From NCBI GenBank assembly GCA_964501655.1, contig CAZCTN010000003.1, positions 1-64,000 of the forward strand: a DNA stretch of 64,000 nt. Reading direction: 5' to 3'. The notes beneath the pieces were generated by a model. It did no database searches, was not told the origin of the DNA, and saw only the letters and a list, made by a program, of their open reading frames with translations. Within the stretch, counting starts at the first letter, position 1. Every line of letters begins with the position of its first letter. A program made the translations under genes and the position numbers. This document shows positions 1 through 8,582 of this stretch, piece by piece. This DNA is from JAAYJK01 sp964501655 (GTDB taxonomy: Bacteria > Bacillota > Syntrophomonadia > Syntrophomonadales > Syntrophomonadaceae).

Positions 1-719
1 GCTACTAGCTCCAATATACCATTTTCAACCTGATTCATATTTGGTTGGTCGGTATATTGCATTTGATAGTTTTTTACCGCTCCCTGTTTGAATTTTTCAA
101 AGGTAGCTTCAACCATCGAGCTATAGTCGACCTCACCCTTATATGGCCTTACTTCTATACAGACTGCATTTTGGCGAATTCTGCTCTTATTTCCATCTAT
201 AAGCAGGCAGTATTTTATACTGTTCAAATCCCATTTAAGCTTGCTGGTATCTGACCTAAGTGATCTAAATTCTTCAGATCCGCAATAATGAGTCACAAAT
301 TCACGGAAAGCCAGAAATCCTCTGGACTGCAATTCTATCTGTATCAAACAATCTGCCAGGTGATTAACTGCTTCACAGTAGATAGCTATGGCATCCAGAA
401 ACCACGCTTTCTTTTGCAATTGGTAATAGAGTTTCTCTGCTTGGTTAAGATGTTTATCCATTAATCGAAGGCCTTCAGCAAAGGATTGAACGCTATCATA
501 AACAACCGGGTTTTCCAAATCCTTCATAATTTCTTGACGATAAACAATGATATCATGGTCTACCGAGGTATAATAGAAAGGCTTGAGATTATACTCCTGT
601 TTATCCTGAGTAATTGCCTCTATAATCTGGTCGAGGTTCAAATCATGGAAAAAAGCCGGGGCTTCCTCCTCTAGTGGTCGGTCTTCATTTATTCCAAACA
701 ATATACTGTGGAAGGACAA
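1..719 (-). CDS. MutS-family DNA repair ATPase, N-terminal part (cut by window edge)
   Basis: An open frame of 239 codons runs off the left edge with no stop. It starts at a TTG (717-719) preceded by a strong AGGAGGT. The visible part reads as the helical N-terminal/core region of the short MutS-related proteins of Firmicutes: it contains a segment FYYTSVDHDIIVYRQEIMKD and a later RGFLAFREFV stretch. The ATPase domain would lie outside the window. It sits directly downstream of a fluoride riboswitch with terminator; mutS-type genes are an established class of fluoride-riboswitch targets. Family assignment rests on pattern recognition of the N-terminal part only, since the diagnostic Walker motifs are not visible. 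Confidence 0.7.
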   Translation of the reverse strand, partial: MSFHSILFGINEDRPLEEEAPAFFHDLNLDQIIEAITQDKQEYNLKPFYYTSVDHDIIVYRQEIMKDLENPVVYDSVQSFAEGLRLMDKHLNQAEKLYYQLQKKAWFLDAIAIYCEAVNHLADCLIQIELQSRGFLAFREFVTHYCGSEEFRSLRSDTSKLKWDLNSIKYCLLIDGNKSRIRQNAVCIEVRPYKGEVDYSSMVEATFEKFKQGAVKNYQMQYTDQPNMNQVENGILELV

Positions 720-753
720 AGCTTATACCTCCTGGGATGTAATCTTGGTTCAA

Positions 754-836
754 TAAAAAACTCCTACCCTATAGGATAGGAGCTATTAGCTGCAAAGCAT
801 TTAAGCCGATTTAGGCTGTAGGCGAGCACCATCACC
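754..836 (-). promoter_or_regulatory. Fluoride riboswitch (crcB motif) upstream of the MutS-like gene
   Basis: Read on the minus strand it has the conserved opening GGTGATGGTGCTCGCC (836-821). The pairing region GGCTTAAATGCTTTGC follows, then GCTAATAGCTCC, which merges into a terminator stem (CTCCTATCC/GGGTAGGAG) with a T6 run at 755-760. The order, spacing and conserved bases match the fluoride aptamer with a transcription-terminator platform. Fluoride binding would favour read-through into the MutS-like gene. Confidence 0.9.
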
Positions 837-860
837 TGTGTATTCAAATTAACTCTTTAT

Positions 861-889
861 ATTATAGGAGATTTACTGCTGCATATCAA
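861..889 (-). promoter_or_regulatory. Sigma-A promoter for the MutS-like gene
   Basis: Minus strand: -35 TTGATA (889-884), 17-nt spacer, -10 TATAAT (866-861). Transcription would start around 855, just before the fluoride aptamer. Between this promoter and the divergent one at 1051 (890-1050) I see no gene. Confidence 0.75.
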
Positions 890-1050
890 GAAAGCGACCT
901 TACGCCTCTGTCTTCATTCCAGATTAGCTTGAGAGCAAGCTCTTTTCAACCCAACAGTCATATCTTTATAGCTGGCAGCTTTTTTGCGGCTTTGCCCATT
1001 TTACCATACGCTTATAATCAGAATTGGCAAAATTATGTTCATAAATGGAC

Positions 1051-1079
1051 TTGTTATATCTTTAATAATCCCCTATAAT
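1051..1079 (+). promoter_or_regulatory. Sigma-A promoter for the dynamin-like GTPase gene
   Basis: -35 TTGTTA at 1051-1056, 17-nt spacer, -10 TATAAT at 1074-1079. It lies immediately before the second fluoride aptamer. Confidence 0.7.
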
Positions 1080-1090
1080 ATTGAGACAAC

Positions 1091-1175
1091 GGGTGATGGT
1101 GCCCACCCGGGCTAAATAGCTCAAATGCTTTGAAAAGCTAATGGCTCCTGCTTTTGCGAGCAGGAGCTTTTTATT
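1091..1175 (+). promoter_or_regulatory. Fluoride riboswitch (crcB motif) upstream of the dynamin-like GTPase
   Basis: It opens with GGGTGATGGTGCCCACCC (1091-1108). A pairing region with CTCAAATGCTTTG follows, then GCTAATGGCTCC. The last part is also the left arm of a terminator, GCTCCTGC/GCAGGAGC at 1144-1167 followed by a T-rich tract. The aptamer core matches the minus-strand copy at 754-836. The SD GGAGG and the ATG of the GTPase gene follow directly. Confidence 0.9.
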
Positions 1176-1187
1176 TGGAGGGATAGA

Positions 1188-2906
1188 ATGAACTTTAGTT
1201 TTTTACATTCCACTGCTGTTAAATGGCATATGTCTTCTAAAATGCTTGAGATAATAAAAGGTTTGGAGCATCAATATAAGCATCAGAACTTGAATGTTGC
1301 TGTTATGGGACAGATGAAACGAGGCAAGTCCACTTTAATCAATGCTTTGCTGGGACAGGACGTGCTTCCATCGGGAGTAGTGCCGGTTACCTCCATTATT
1401 ACTGCCCTCGTCTATGGGGAACAGCCCCAGGCTATAATCGAATATGACCATTACTCAACAGAGCATATAGATCCTTCCCACATCAACCAATATGTATCTG
1501 AAAGCCTGAACCCACAGAATACCAAGGGCGTTAAACTGGTTTCTTTGTTTACTTCTTCCGACTTGCTGAAGGCTGGCATAAGTATATTTGATACCCCTGG
1601 AGTAGGTTCTATTTATGCCCATAACACCCAAACCGCCACCGATTTTTTGGATGCTATCGATGTGGCAATATTTATCTTTTCAGTAGATACACCGTTGAAT
1701 GAAACTGAACTTAATTTCTTGAATGACATGAACTCACGTGGGATAAGTATATTGTTTATACTCAATAAGCTGGACATGGTAAATGAGGAGGAACTAGAAC
1801 AACTCCTGCAGTTTTCCCAAAGGGCTATTGAGTCACACCTGGCAATTGATGGTGTATCCATTATAGCTGTTTCAGCATTGCAAGGACTGGATGGCAAACT
1901 AAATAATAATCCTGATTTAATGAAAAGCAGTGGGATAGAAGAATTGGAGCATTATCTATATCAGCGCTTGGCCCTTAGAAAGAGCGAATTGCTCAATACA
2001 TCACTGGAAAAACGGGCAAACAAGACTGTCCTTCAACTAATACAAATGCTGGAACTGCAAAGACAGGCTTTGCTAACACCCCTGGAAATACTGACGGCAA
2101 ATATAGGTGCCTTTCAGCGCTTTATAGAAAACGTTGCCTTGACCAAAAAGGAACTGGAAAGCCTGCTGGATAGCAGTATTAAATCTATTCTGCGAGATTA
2201 TGACGACCTTTCATCAGCCTTTCAAAAGGAGACCGTACCCCTGGCAAATCAAAGATTGGAAGACTTTTTTAAAACAAATCGTCAGCAAGGAAGTCATAAG
2301 TTTAAGGATCTGATAAACGAAGCCTTTGAGAAGACTATACTTGATCAGGTGATTCCTTTCCGGGATAATGTAGCTGAAAGAATTGAATATAGCTTTAATG
2401 AAGTCAGCACCCGTTTTATTAGCCGTCTGGAAGGATTGATCGAGGATATCTATCAGGAAGCGGCAGCATTATTTGGATTGAAATGGGAACAACAGGTGGA
2501 TATCCCTCCCTTGGAGACCAACCGCACAGTATATTACAAGATAGGCCGGGAACCCCTGTTTTATGAGATTAATGCCTCAGCCCTGGCCGGCAAGCTGCCG
2601 GGAGCATTGCTCAACCCCATGATCTACCGTGAGGTTGTCAGCCGGATAGCTATAGATGTAGACAGGAATTGCGGCATACTGCGCCATCATTATCTGGAGT
2701 GTTTAAAAGACGGAGTCAGCGAGCTCAAATCCCTTATGAGCATTATGGTGGAAGAAGCGGTAAGTGAAATTAATGGGCAATTGCAGGAAGCTATAATCCG
2801 ACGCGAAAAGGACCAGGAGGAAATTGATAATCAAGTAGCGGAGATTGAAAAGGATTTAGCGACTTTAAACCAGTTGCTGCCAAAGAGGTCTCTGGCAATT
2901 AGATAA
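1188..2906 (+). CDS. Dynamin-like GTPase under a fluoride riboswitch
   Basis: A 572-residue P-loop GTPase. Visible motifs are G1 GQMKRGKST (41-49), a G2 threonine in VPVTS, G3 DTPG in IFDTPGVGS, and G4 NKLD. A long helical, partly coiled-coil second half follows, ending in a charged helix. Size and layout fit the bacterial dynamin-like/DUF-type large GTPases that act on membranes. The start is the ATG seven bases after GGAGG. No second dynamin copy is adjacent, unlike many tandem bacterial dynamin pairs. Control by fluoride is supported by the riboswitch directly upstream; a role in membrane maintenance is inference. Confidence 0.8.
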   Translation: MNFSFLHSTAVKWHMSSKMLEIIKGLEHQYKHQNLNVAVMGQMKRGKSTLINALLGQDVLPSGVVPVTSIITALVYGEQPQAIIEYDHYSTEHIDPSHINQYVSESLNPQNTKGVKLVSLFTSSDLLKAGISIFDTPGVGSIYAHNTQTATDFLDAIDVAIFIFSVDTPLNETELNFLNDMNSRGISILFILNKLDMVNEEELEQLLQFSQRAIESHLAIDGVSIIAVSALQGLDGKLNNNPDLMKSSGIEELEHYLYQRLALRKSELLNTSLEKRANKTVLQLIQMLELQRQALLTPLEILTANIGAFQRFIENVALTKKELESLLDSSIKSILRDYDDLSSAFQKETVPLANQRLEDFFKTNRQQGSHKFKDLINEAFEKTILDQVIPFRDNVAERIEYSFNEVSTRFISRLEGLIEDIYQEAAALFGLKWEQQVDIPPLETNRTVYYKIGREPLFYEINASALAGKLPGALLNPMIYREVVSRIAIDVDRNCGILRHHYLECLKDGVSELKSLMSIMVEEAVSEINGQLQEAIIRREKDQEEIDNQVAEIEKDLATLNQLLPKRSLAIR

Positions 2907-2943
2907 ACGGGAATTGGGTTAATGGAGTTTATTCAGTAAGTAA

Positions 2944-3138
2944 TTGGATACAATTACTCAGCTTAGTTTTCATGCAGCGCTGATAGCTGCTGTTGCAGGT
3001 TTCGGCGTGAGCATTATCCTGCTTCCATTGTCTCTTGTATGGTTTACCTGGATTATTGAAGTTATTAGGTTTTTGGCTGCAGTCTTGTTCATTTTGGGGA
3101 TCATACAGCAGGAATCGTTACTTTATCTCATTGTTTAA
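2944..3138 (+). CDS. Possible small membrane protein
   Basis: A 64-codon frame between the GTPase gene and a strong terminator. It would start at a TTG with no clear SD, so the start is doubtful. The product is almost entirely hydrophobic, with two likely membrane spans (about residues 8-32 and 36-58). I recognise no family. If translated, it would be cotranscribed with the GTPase under the fluoride switch. Confidence 0.35.
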   Translation: MDTITQLSFHAALIAAVAGFGVSIILLPLSLVWFTWIIEVIRFLAAVLFILGIIQQESLLYLIV

Positions 3139-3160
3139 CCAAAGTATATTAATAAATTAA

Positions 3161-3193
3161 AGCGTACTGGCCAGTTTACCAGTACGCTTTTTT
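3161..3193. terminator. Bidirectional intrinsic terminator
   Basis: A perfect 10-bp stem AGCGTACTGG/CCAGTACGCT with T-runs on both strands. It separates the convergent GTPase unit and enolase gene. Confidence 0.85.
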
Positions 3194-3205
3194 ATAATTA
3201 TCTGT

Positions 3206-4495
3206 CTAATTACCAAACTTAAAAGAATGCACTCCTGCGAACAAGGCTGCCTGGCCAAGTTCCTCTTCAATTCGAAGCAGCTGGTTGTATTTGGCGACCC
3301 GATCAGAACGGGTCGGAGCGCCAGTTTTTATCAGGCCGGCATTTACTGCTACAGTAAAATCTGCAATAATTGGATCCTCAGTTTCGCCTGATCTGTGAGA
3401 GACCATGCATCGGTAACAAGCCTGTTCCGCCATTGATATAGTACCAAGGGTTTCAGTCAATGTCCCAATTTGATTAAGTTTGATTAAAATGCTATTGGCT
3501 ACCCCAAGCTCAATGCCCTTTTTCAATCGTTCCGGATTGGTGACGAAAATATCATCCCCTACTAACAAAATTCGGTCCCGCAGCAGTTTCGTCATGTGCA
3601 CCCAACCCTCCCAATCATCTTCTGCCAGCCCATCCTCAATTAGAACAATCGGATATTTATCAACCAAGCGTTCATAGTAGGCAGACATTTCTTCCGGGGA
3701 TAAGGAAAGGCCTTCAGCAGCCAGGGTATAACAATTATTGCCGCTGTCATAAAATCCCGAAGCAGCAGGGTCCATGGCCAGGAATATGTCTTTACCGGGT
3801 TGATATCCAGCTTCATAAATAGCTTTCACAATTAATTCCAGGGCTTCTTCGTTGGTGTTTAAGCTGGGGGCAAAACCGCCCTCATCACCGACGGCAGTAT
3901 TTAGTCCAGATTTTTTCAACACCTTTTTAAGGGTGTGATAAACCTCCGCGCCCATCCGCAGTGCTTCAGCAAAACTGATAGCTCCTGCCGGAGCAATCAT
4001 AAATTCCTGGATGTCCAGATTGTTGTCTGCATGTGCACCGCCATTAAGGATATTCATCATGGGTATCGGCAGAATCCGAGCATTTATACCGCCCAGGTAT
4101 CTATAAAGTGGAAGGTTCAGAGTGTTGGCAGCCGCTCTGGCCACTGCCAGGGAAACCCCTAGCATCGCATTTGCCCCTAGATTACTCTTGTTTTCAGTGC
4201 CATCGAGTTTTAGCATCAGTTCATCGATAAAAACCTGGTCCATACAATCCAGCCCTACAATTTCAGGGGCGATAATTTTATTCACATTGTTCACTGCGGT
4301 AAGGGTACCCTTTCCCATATATCGGGATTTATCATTATCTCTCAGCTCAACTGCTTCATAAATTCCGGTAGATGCTCCTGAAGGTATGGCGGCTCTTCCG
4401 CAACAACCGTTTACATATACTTCTACCTCCACGGTAGGATTTCCGCGCGAATCCAGAATCTCCCTGGCCATAACCCTGCTGATCAAAGTCATCAT
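3206..4495 (-). CDS. eno: Enolase (phosphopyruvate hydratase)
   Basis: Interconverts 2-phosphoglycerate and phosphoenolpyruvate in glycolysis/gluconeogenesis. Family signatures are SRVMAREILDSRGNPTVEVE at the N-terminus, SGASTGIYEAVELRD, GDEGGFAP, VGDDIFVTNPERL, SILIKLNQIGTLTE (catalytic Lys) and SHRSGETED. The ATG at 4495 gives 429 residues, the usual enolase length, with GGGAGA upstream. A longer frame up to 4576 would run into the riboswitch terminator and is rejected. Enolase is inhibited by fluoride with phosphate, and its gene sits behind a fluoride riboswitch here. Confidence 0.96.
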   Translation of the reverse strand: MMTLISRVMAREILDSRGNPTVEVEVYVNGCCGRAAIPSGASTGIYEAVELRDNDKSRYMGKGTLTAVNNVNKIIAPEIVGLDCMDQVFIDELMLKLDGTENKSNLGANAMLGVSLAVARAAANTLNLPLYRYLGGINARILPIPMMNILNGGAHADNNLDIQEFMIAPAGAISFAEALRMGAEVYHTLKKVLKKSGLNTAVGDEGGFAPSLNTNEEALELIVKAIYEAGYQPGKDIFLAMDPAASGFYDSGNNCYTLAAEGLSLSPEEMSAYYERLVDKYPIVLIEDGLAEDDWEGWVHMTKLLRDRILLVGDDIFVTNPERLKKGIELGVANSILIKLNQIGTLTETLGTISMAEQACYRCMVSHRSGETEDPIIADFTVAVNAGLIKTGAPTRSDRVAKYNQLLRIEEELGQAALFAGVHSFKFGN

Positions 4496-4531
4496 AATAC
4501 ATGTCTCCCATCTGTTTATTATTTTATACTG

Positions 4532-4615
4532 GCAAAATAAAATAGCCCCCATCCTTAAGATAGGAGCTATCAGCATAGGCAGTTTCGCTTATATCGCGTG
4601 GTGAGCCCCATCACC
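4532..4615 (-). promoter_or_regulatory. Fluoride riboswitch (crcB motif) upstream of enolase
   Basis: Minus strand GGTGATGGGGCTCACC (4615-4600), then AAGCGAAACTGCCTATGCTGATAGCTCC. A terminator stem GCTCCTATC/GGATGGGGGC follows with a T-rich tail (4541-4532). Third copy of the aptamer in the first 5 kb. Confidence 0.9.
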
Positions 4616-4625
4616 TGCTTATAGT

Positions 4626-4654
4626 ATTATACCACCGTAACAGAATTATATGAA
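4626..4654 (-). promoter_or_regulatory. Promoter for enolase
   Basis: Minus strand -10 TATAAT (4631-4626) with a 17-nt spacer to TTCATA (4654-4649). It lies just upstream of the riboswitch. The stretch from here to 4879 otherwise holds no gene. Confidence 0.55.
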
Positions 4655-4879
4655 TAATATTGTCATCTAAAGCCTGTAAATCATCCAGTTGCAGCCGCTA
4701 CAATTTAATTATGCAGGGAAATTACAGATCCTGCTGTGACGGCAACCCCTGGTTGGGAGTTCGAAGCATTAACGTAAAGACTATGTTATTATATTTTTAC
4801 CGCTAGTTTTCGGATTATTACCGTAAGCTTAAAATCTTTTGACAAATGACAGATGTTAATGGGAAAGGACTTGATTTAT

Positions 4880-5302
4880 ATGAACCAGCGCGAGGGAAGG
4901 GCGAATGCTTTAAGTGAAAACCATGCCCGAGTAATTGCTATTACTTTGCGTCTAATGGAAAAAGAACTGGACCAGATTGAGTCGTATATAAATAGGGGCG
5001 CAAGAGGTAGGATGTATATCATAATCGATGATTTAAGCCAGAATACCAGAGAAATATTATTGGAGAGAATCAAGATGTTAAAGGAATGTATATGTGAACT
5101 TGCTGATATACTGCACTTGCAACCAGAACCAACCAGTCTTACTGGTTTTATCAGAGGAACAATCTCGTCATGCTGGGTTAATATATGTGATATTGAACCT
5201 AAACGCTTGAAGGCCTATGGCGCCGTAGATCCAGATATTGCCTCTACCCTGGATTATTATACAGCAAAGTTGTCAGAGCTAATAAATAGTATTAAAGCAT
5301 AA
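4880..5302 (+). CDS. Hypothetical protein, 140 residues
   Basis: Unrecognised family. The likely start is the ATG at 4880, eleven bases after AAAGGA; an in-frame ATG at 4853 has no SD. The N-terminal half is helical and charged (MEKELDQIESYINRGARG and a later LLERIKMLKECI helix), followed by a short C-terminal helical region. There is no signal peptide or membrane span, so it is probably cytosolic. It stands alone between divergent or convergent neighbours. Confidence 0.6.
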   Translation: MNQREGRANALSENHARVIAITLRLMEKELDQIESYINRGARGRMYIIIDDLSQNTREILLERIKMLKECICELADILHLQPEPTSLTGFIRGTISSCWVNICDIEPKRLKAYGAVDPDIASTLDYYTAKLSELINSIKA

Positions 5303-5315
5303 AAATGCGGTGAGG

Positions 5316-5366
5316 TTTAAAAAGAGGCTGCTCATCTACCCGGCACAGCAGATTAGGAGCAGCCTC
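5316..5366 (-). terminator. Terminator of the beta-oxidation operon
   Basis: Stem GAGGCTGCTC/GAGCAGCCTC with a 23-base loop. On the minus strand it is followed by CTCTTTTTAAA, placing it at the end of the CoA-transferase transcript. Confidence 0.75.
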
Positions 5367-5395
5367 ACTCCATTATTTTGCATCACCTAAAGGAA

Positions 5396-6760
5396 TTAGG
5401 AAACTGGATGGTCAGCCTTTAAGCTGGCAAATGGGTAGAAATTCTTTTTCATACTGGCAATTAATTCCCCGCGCAGATCAGGATGAGCGATGGCAATTAA
5501 CGCTTTAGCCCGTTCCCGCCTGGTCTTGTTCCTCAAGTTGGCAATTCCATATTCGGTAATTACGTACTGGGCAAAGGTTCGGGGAACAGTAACCGGGCTT
5601 CCGACCGGTAGTTCCGGGACTATGCCGGAAACCAGGCTGCCATCTTTCATTTTTCTGGCCGAGCTTAGCAAGGTAATGCCTTTGCCCCCCGGTGACCAGT
5701 AGGAACCAATCATGAAGTCCAGTTGGCCCCCGGTGCCGCTTATCTGCTGATGTCCCAGACCTTCCGAGTTGATTTGACCGCTCAAGTCTACCATGAGTGC
5801 CATGTTCATGGCCACCATATTCGGGTGTTGAGCAACCAGAACAGGGCTGTTGGTATAGGACGCAGGGTAAAACTCGCAGGATGGATTACAGTTAACATAA
5901 TCATACATATCCTGGTCTCCCATGCAGAAGGTTGCTACGGTTACCCCTTTATGAATAGGTTTTCTGTTATTAGTAATAATACCTTTCTCCACGAGATTTT
6001 GCAGCCCGATGGGAAACATCTCAGTAATAACGCCAAGATCCTTTTTCCCTTCCAGGCCGCTGACTACTGCTTCTGGAATGCCACCAATGCCCATTTGTAT
6101 GGTATCTCCATCTTCAATTAACTCCAGTACATACTTGGCAATGGTTTTTTCCAATTCTGATGGTTGGCCCCGGCCAAAATTTGGCATGGGATTAGAATTC
6201 TCCACAAAATAGTCAAACTCTGAAATGTGCATCCAGTTATTTCCGAAAATAGTTGGCATTTGGTCGTTTACCTCCCCAATGGTAACTCGCTGCCTACCGG
6301 ACGCTCTGCCCTGTCTAATAGTTTCCATAGTGTAAAAATTAGTTAGTCCTAGATTAACATAACCCTGGGTATTGGGCGGCGTAACCATAGCTATAAATAC
6401 GTCCGACCTGTTTGAGTACTTGGTAGCTAGATCAAGAGTAGTACAGGGCAAGAAATCAGCCTGTCTGGTACTGCCCATTTTTCTGACTGCTGCCGTACCA
6501 AAACCCGGGGCATAGTTGATATGTCCGTCCATTCCCGCCATGTATTCGGGATCATAAAGTTTGGAAGGGCGTATCTGCACCGTATCACTGATCCATACAT
6601 CCTGTAACTCTTCCCGCCGTTCAAATATAGCATTATACATATCGGGTGAACATGCTCCCACGGCTAGACCAGTGCCTACAAAATCGCCAGATTTTATAGT
6701 AGCAGCAGCTTCATTAAAAGAAATCACTTTGTTTTGGTATTCCTGCTCCCAAGATGACAT
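5396..6760 (-). CDS. Acetyl-CoA hydrolase/transferase-family CoA-transferase
   Basis: A 454-residue CoA-transferase of the 4-hydroxybutyrate/butyrate:acetate CoA-transferase type. Visible signatures are IQMGIGGIPEAVVSGL followed by VITEMF, whose Glu247 is in the position of the catalytic glutamate that forms the CoA thioester. GTGGQLDFMIGSYWSPGGKG and YVITEYGIANLRNKT are typical of the C-terminal lobe. It starts at an ATG after AAAGGAGGAG. As the last gene of the beta-oxidation operon it probably activates the fatty acid with CoA from acetyl-CoA or a related donor. The exact acyl specificity (butyrate, 4-hydroxybutyrate or other) cannot be read from sequence alone. Confidence 0.85.
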   Translation of the reverse strand: MSSWEQEYQNKVISFNEAAATIKSGDFVGTGLAVGACSPDMYNAIFERREELQDVWISDTVQIRPSKLYDPEYMAGMDGHINYAPGFGTAAVRKMGSTRQADFLPCTTLDLATKYSNRSDVFIAMVTPPNTQGYVNLGLTNFYTMETIRQGRASGRQRVTIGEVNDQMPTIFGNNWMHISEFDYFVENSNPMPNFGRGQPSELEKTIAKYVLELIEDGDTIQMGIGGIPEAVVSGLEGKKDLGVITEMFPIGLQNLVEKGIITNNRKPIHKGVTVATFCMGDQDMYDYVNCNPSCEFYPASYTNSPVLVAQHPNMVAMNMALMVDLSGQINSEGLGHQQISGTGGQLDFMIGSYWSPGGKGITLLSSARKMKDGSLVSGIVPELPVGSPVTVPRTFAQYVITEYGIANLRNKTRRERAKALIAIAHPDLRGELIASMKKNFYPFASLKADHPVS

Positions 6761-6911
6761 AAATATCTCCTCCTTTGTTTCATGGTAATTTGGGTTAGCC
6801 TATTTTGGTTGAATCCGGTGAAACCAGCCACTCCTTTCCCCTTGTCAATGCGTGGTATTCTATCAATCACAGCCTCAAGACGAATGGTTTTGAGGCTGTG
6901 ATGTAGGGTTC

Positions 6912-7322
6912 CTAATTGTCTATACTAAATACCGGCCTGGCGGCATCACCAGCAGAATACTTGTCTCCTGGGTATACTTTATGTCCTAGTCTGACTCTTT
7001 TCCCCATCAGTTCCATGTTTATTGTTCTTGGATCAAGATCAAACAGATTGCCCATGATCCATGGTCCTTCATCGAGTTCAACCATTACTATGGTTATAGG
7101 CAGTTCATTCTCGCGGCCTTCAGAATTAATAAAGGATGTAGTGAAGGTAACAACCTTCCCATCTCCCTTGAGCTCAACAATTTCTTGATTGGTACTGGCA
7201 CAGTTTTGGCAAACCATCATGGGTGGACATGTGACCGCCCCACAATCATTGCACTTCAATCCCAGTAATTTGTCCTTCTTGAGTGCCTTGCTATAGTCTT
7301 TAAAAATAATCTTATATTCCAC
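6912..7322 (-). CDS. DUF35 Zn-ribbon/OB-fold acyl-CoA-associated protein
   Basis: 136 residues from a GTG at 7322, 12 bases after the thiolase stop and preceded by GGGGGG. The longer frame would overlap the thiolase gene. It has a rubredoxin-like zinc ribbon with four cysteines (LKCNDCGAVTCPPMMVCQNC), then an OB-fold half (residues about 50-135). Such proteins pair with SCP-x/lipid-transfer-type thiolases and form complexes with them, and the gene is adjacent to exactly such a thiolase. It is probably an accessory subunit of the thiolase rather than an enzyme on its own. Confidence 0.88.
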   Translation of the reverse strand: MEYKIIFKDYSKALKKDKLLGLKCNDCGAVTCPPMMVCQNCASTNQEIVELKGDGKVVTFTTSFINSEGRENELPITIVMVELDEGPWIMGNLFDLDPRTINMELMGKRVRLGHKVYPGDKYSAGDAARPVFSIDN

Positions 7323-7335
7323 CTTAAGCCCCCCT

Positions 7336-8511
7336 TTATTCTGCTGAGAAGATGACGCTAACCAGCACTCCGTCTCCACCCAAAGTATCCATAAGCGCGT
7401 GCTTGGCTCCATCTACCTGTCTTCCCTGATCTGCCATTTGACCTCTTAACTGGCGGGTTAATTCATATGCCTGAGATATTCCGGTGGCTCCGATAGGATG
7501 CCCCTTGGACTTCAGTCCTCCTGACATATTAATGGGTATTTTGCCTCCCAATCTGGTTTGGCCTTTTTCCCAGGCTTCTCCGGCAGTACCGAATTCAAAG
7601 AATCCCAGTCCTTCAGCCGCAATTATGGACGCAATACTAAAGCAGTCATGAAGTTCACATACGTCTATATCCTTGGGAGTCAACCCGGCCATCTTGTAAG
7701 CCTGTTGTGACGCCAGTTCTCGGGCTCTGAGCCGGGGAAGGTACTTGTACTGGGAGCTAAGCTTACCAGAGGAGGTCTGCCCGATTCCAGTAACATACAC
7801 CGGCTTATCGGTAAGTTTCTTAGCTAGCTCTTCGGAAGCCAGGATAACTGCAGCTGCTCCGTCCGAGAAGGGACAGGCATCATGTAGTTGAATTGGTGTG
7901 GTAACCATAAAACTATTAAGAACATCCTCTTTGCTTATTTCCTTATGAATCTGGGCATTGGGATTTTTCATGCCATATTCATGAGACTGAACGGATACCG
8001 CGGCCATCTGTTCTTTAAGCCTCTCCAGAGGTATTCCATATCTATCTGAATAAAGGTGGGCCAGTAAAGCAAAGGCTGCTGGAAATGTAAAGCCGGCCGG
8101 GAACTCGTAACGACTATCGCCAAACATGGCAAATGTTCGGGTCGCCAATGCAGTACCCATAGCAGTGGCTCGTTCCACACCACCTGCCAGTACGATGTCA
8201 TAATAGCCTGAGGCTACCCACATAACGGCATCTCTTAAAGCTATACTTCCTGAAGCACAGGCCCCTTCAAACCTGGTGGCGGGAACATTAAAACAACCTA
8301 TATCGTTGGCAAAGAATGACTGCACCATTCCCTGTCCTTCCGCAAAGTCTCCCAGGACATTTCCTACATTTATAGCTTGAATATCCTTGGGTTTTAAGTT
8401 TGATTCAATAATTGCATCCATGGCTACCTCAGACAGCATTTCTACCGAGGTTTTGGGCGAATTAAAACAAAATTTATTATGCCCTCCACCTAGCACAGCA
8501 ACTTTCCTCAT
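7336..8511 (-). CDS. Thiolase (acetyl-CoA acyltransferase, SCP-x/lipid-transfer type)
   Basis: 391 residues. It cleaves 3-ketoacyl-CoA to acetyl-CoA and a shortened acyl-CoA. The nucleophile is Cys85 in FEGACASGSIAL. His288 lies in CELHDCFS and His338 in GGLKSKGHPIGATG. The missing second catalytic Cys and the HDCF motif mark the lipid-transfer/SCP-x subgroup, which works with a DUF35 partner (the next gene). It starts at an ATG after AAAGGAGGAGAA. It belongs to the six-gene beta-oxidation operon. Confidence 0.9.
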   Translation of the reverse strand: MRKVAVLGGGHNKFCFNSPKTSVEMLSEVAMDAIIESNLKPKDIQAINVGNVLGDFAEGQGMVQSFFANDIGCFNVPATRFEGACASGSIALRDAVMWVASGYYDIVLAGGVERATAMGTALATRTFAMFGDSRYEFPAGFTFPAAFALLAHLYSDRYGIPLERLKEQMAAVSVQSHEYGMKNPNAQIHKEISKEDVLNSFMVTTPIQLHDACPFSDGAAAVILASEELAKKLTDKPVYVTGIGQTSSGKLSSQYKYLPRLRARELASQQAYKMAGLTPKDIDVCELHDCFSIASIIAAEGLGFFEFGTAGEAWEKGQTRLGGKIPINMSGGLKSKGHPIGATGISQAYELTRQLRGQMADQGRQVDGAKHALMDTLGGDGVLVSVIFSAE

Positions 8512-8582
8512 ATTTTCTCCTCCTTTAAAATGTCGGTTCTTCAGTGATGGTTTTTCTTAATCGGATGGCAGGCATACCTAAT

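Noticed and set aside
45..674. Plus-strand frames at 45-254 and 486-674
   Set aside because: They are antisense to the long MutS-like frame running off the left edge on the minus strand, which has a good SD and recognisable protein.
4496..4576. Longer enolase start at 4576
   Set aside because: It would place coding sequence in the riboswitch terminator and add residues absent from enolases; the ATG at 4495 has an SD.
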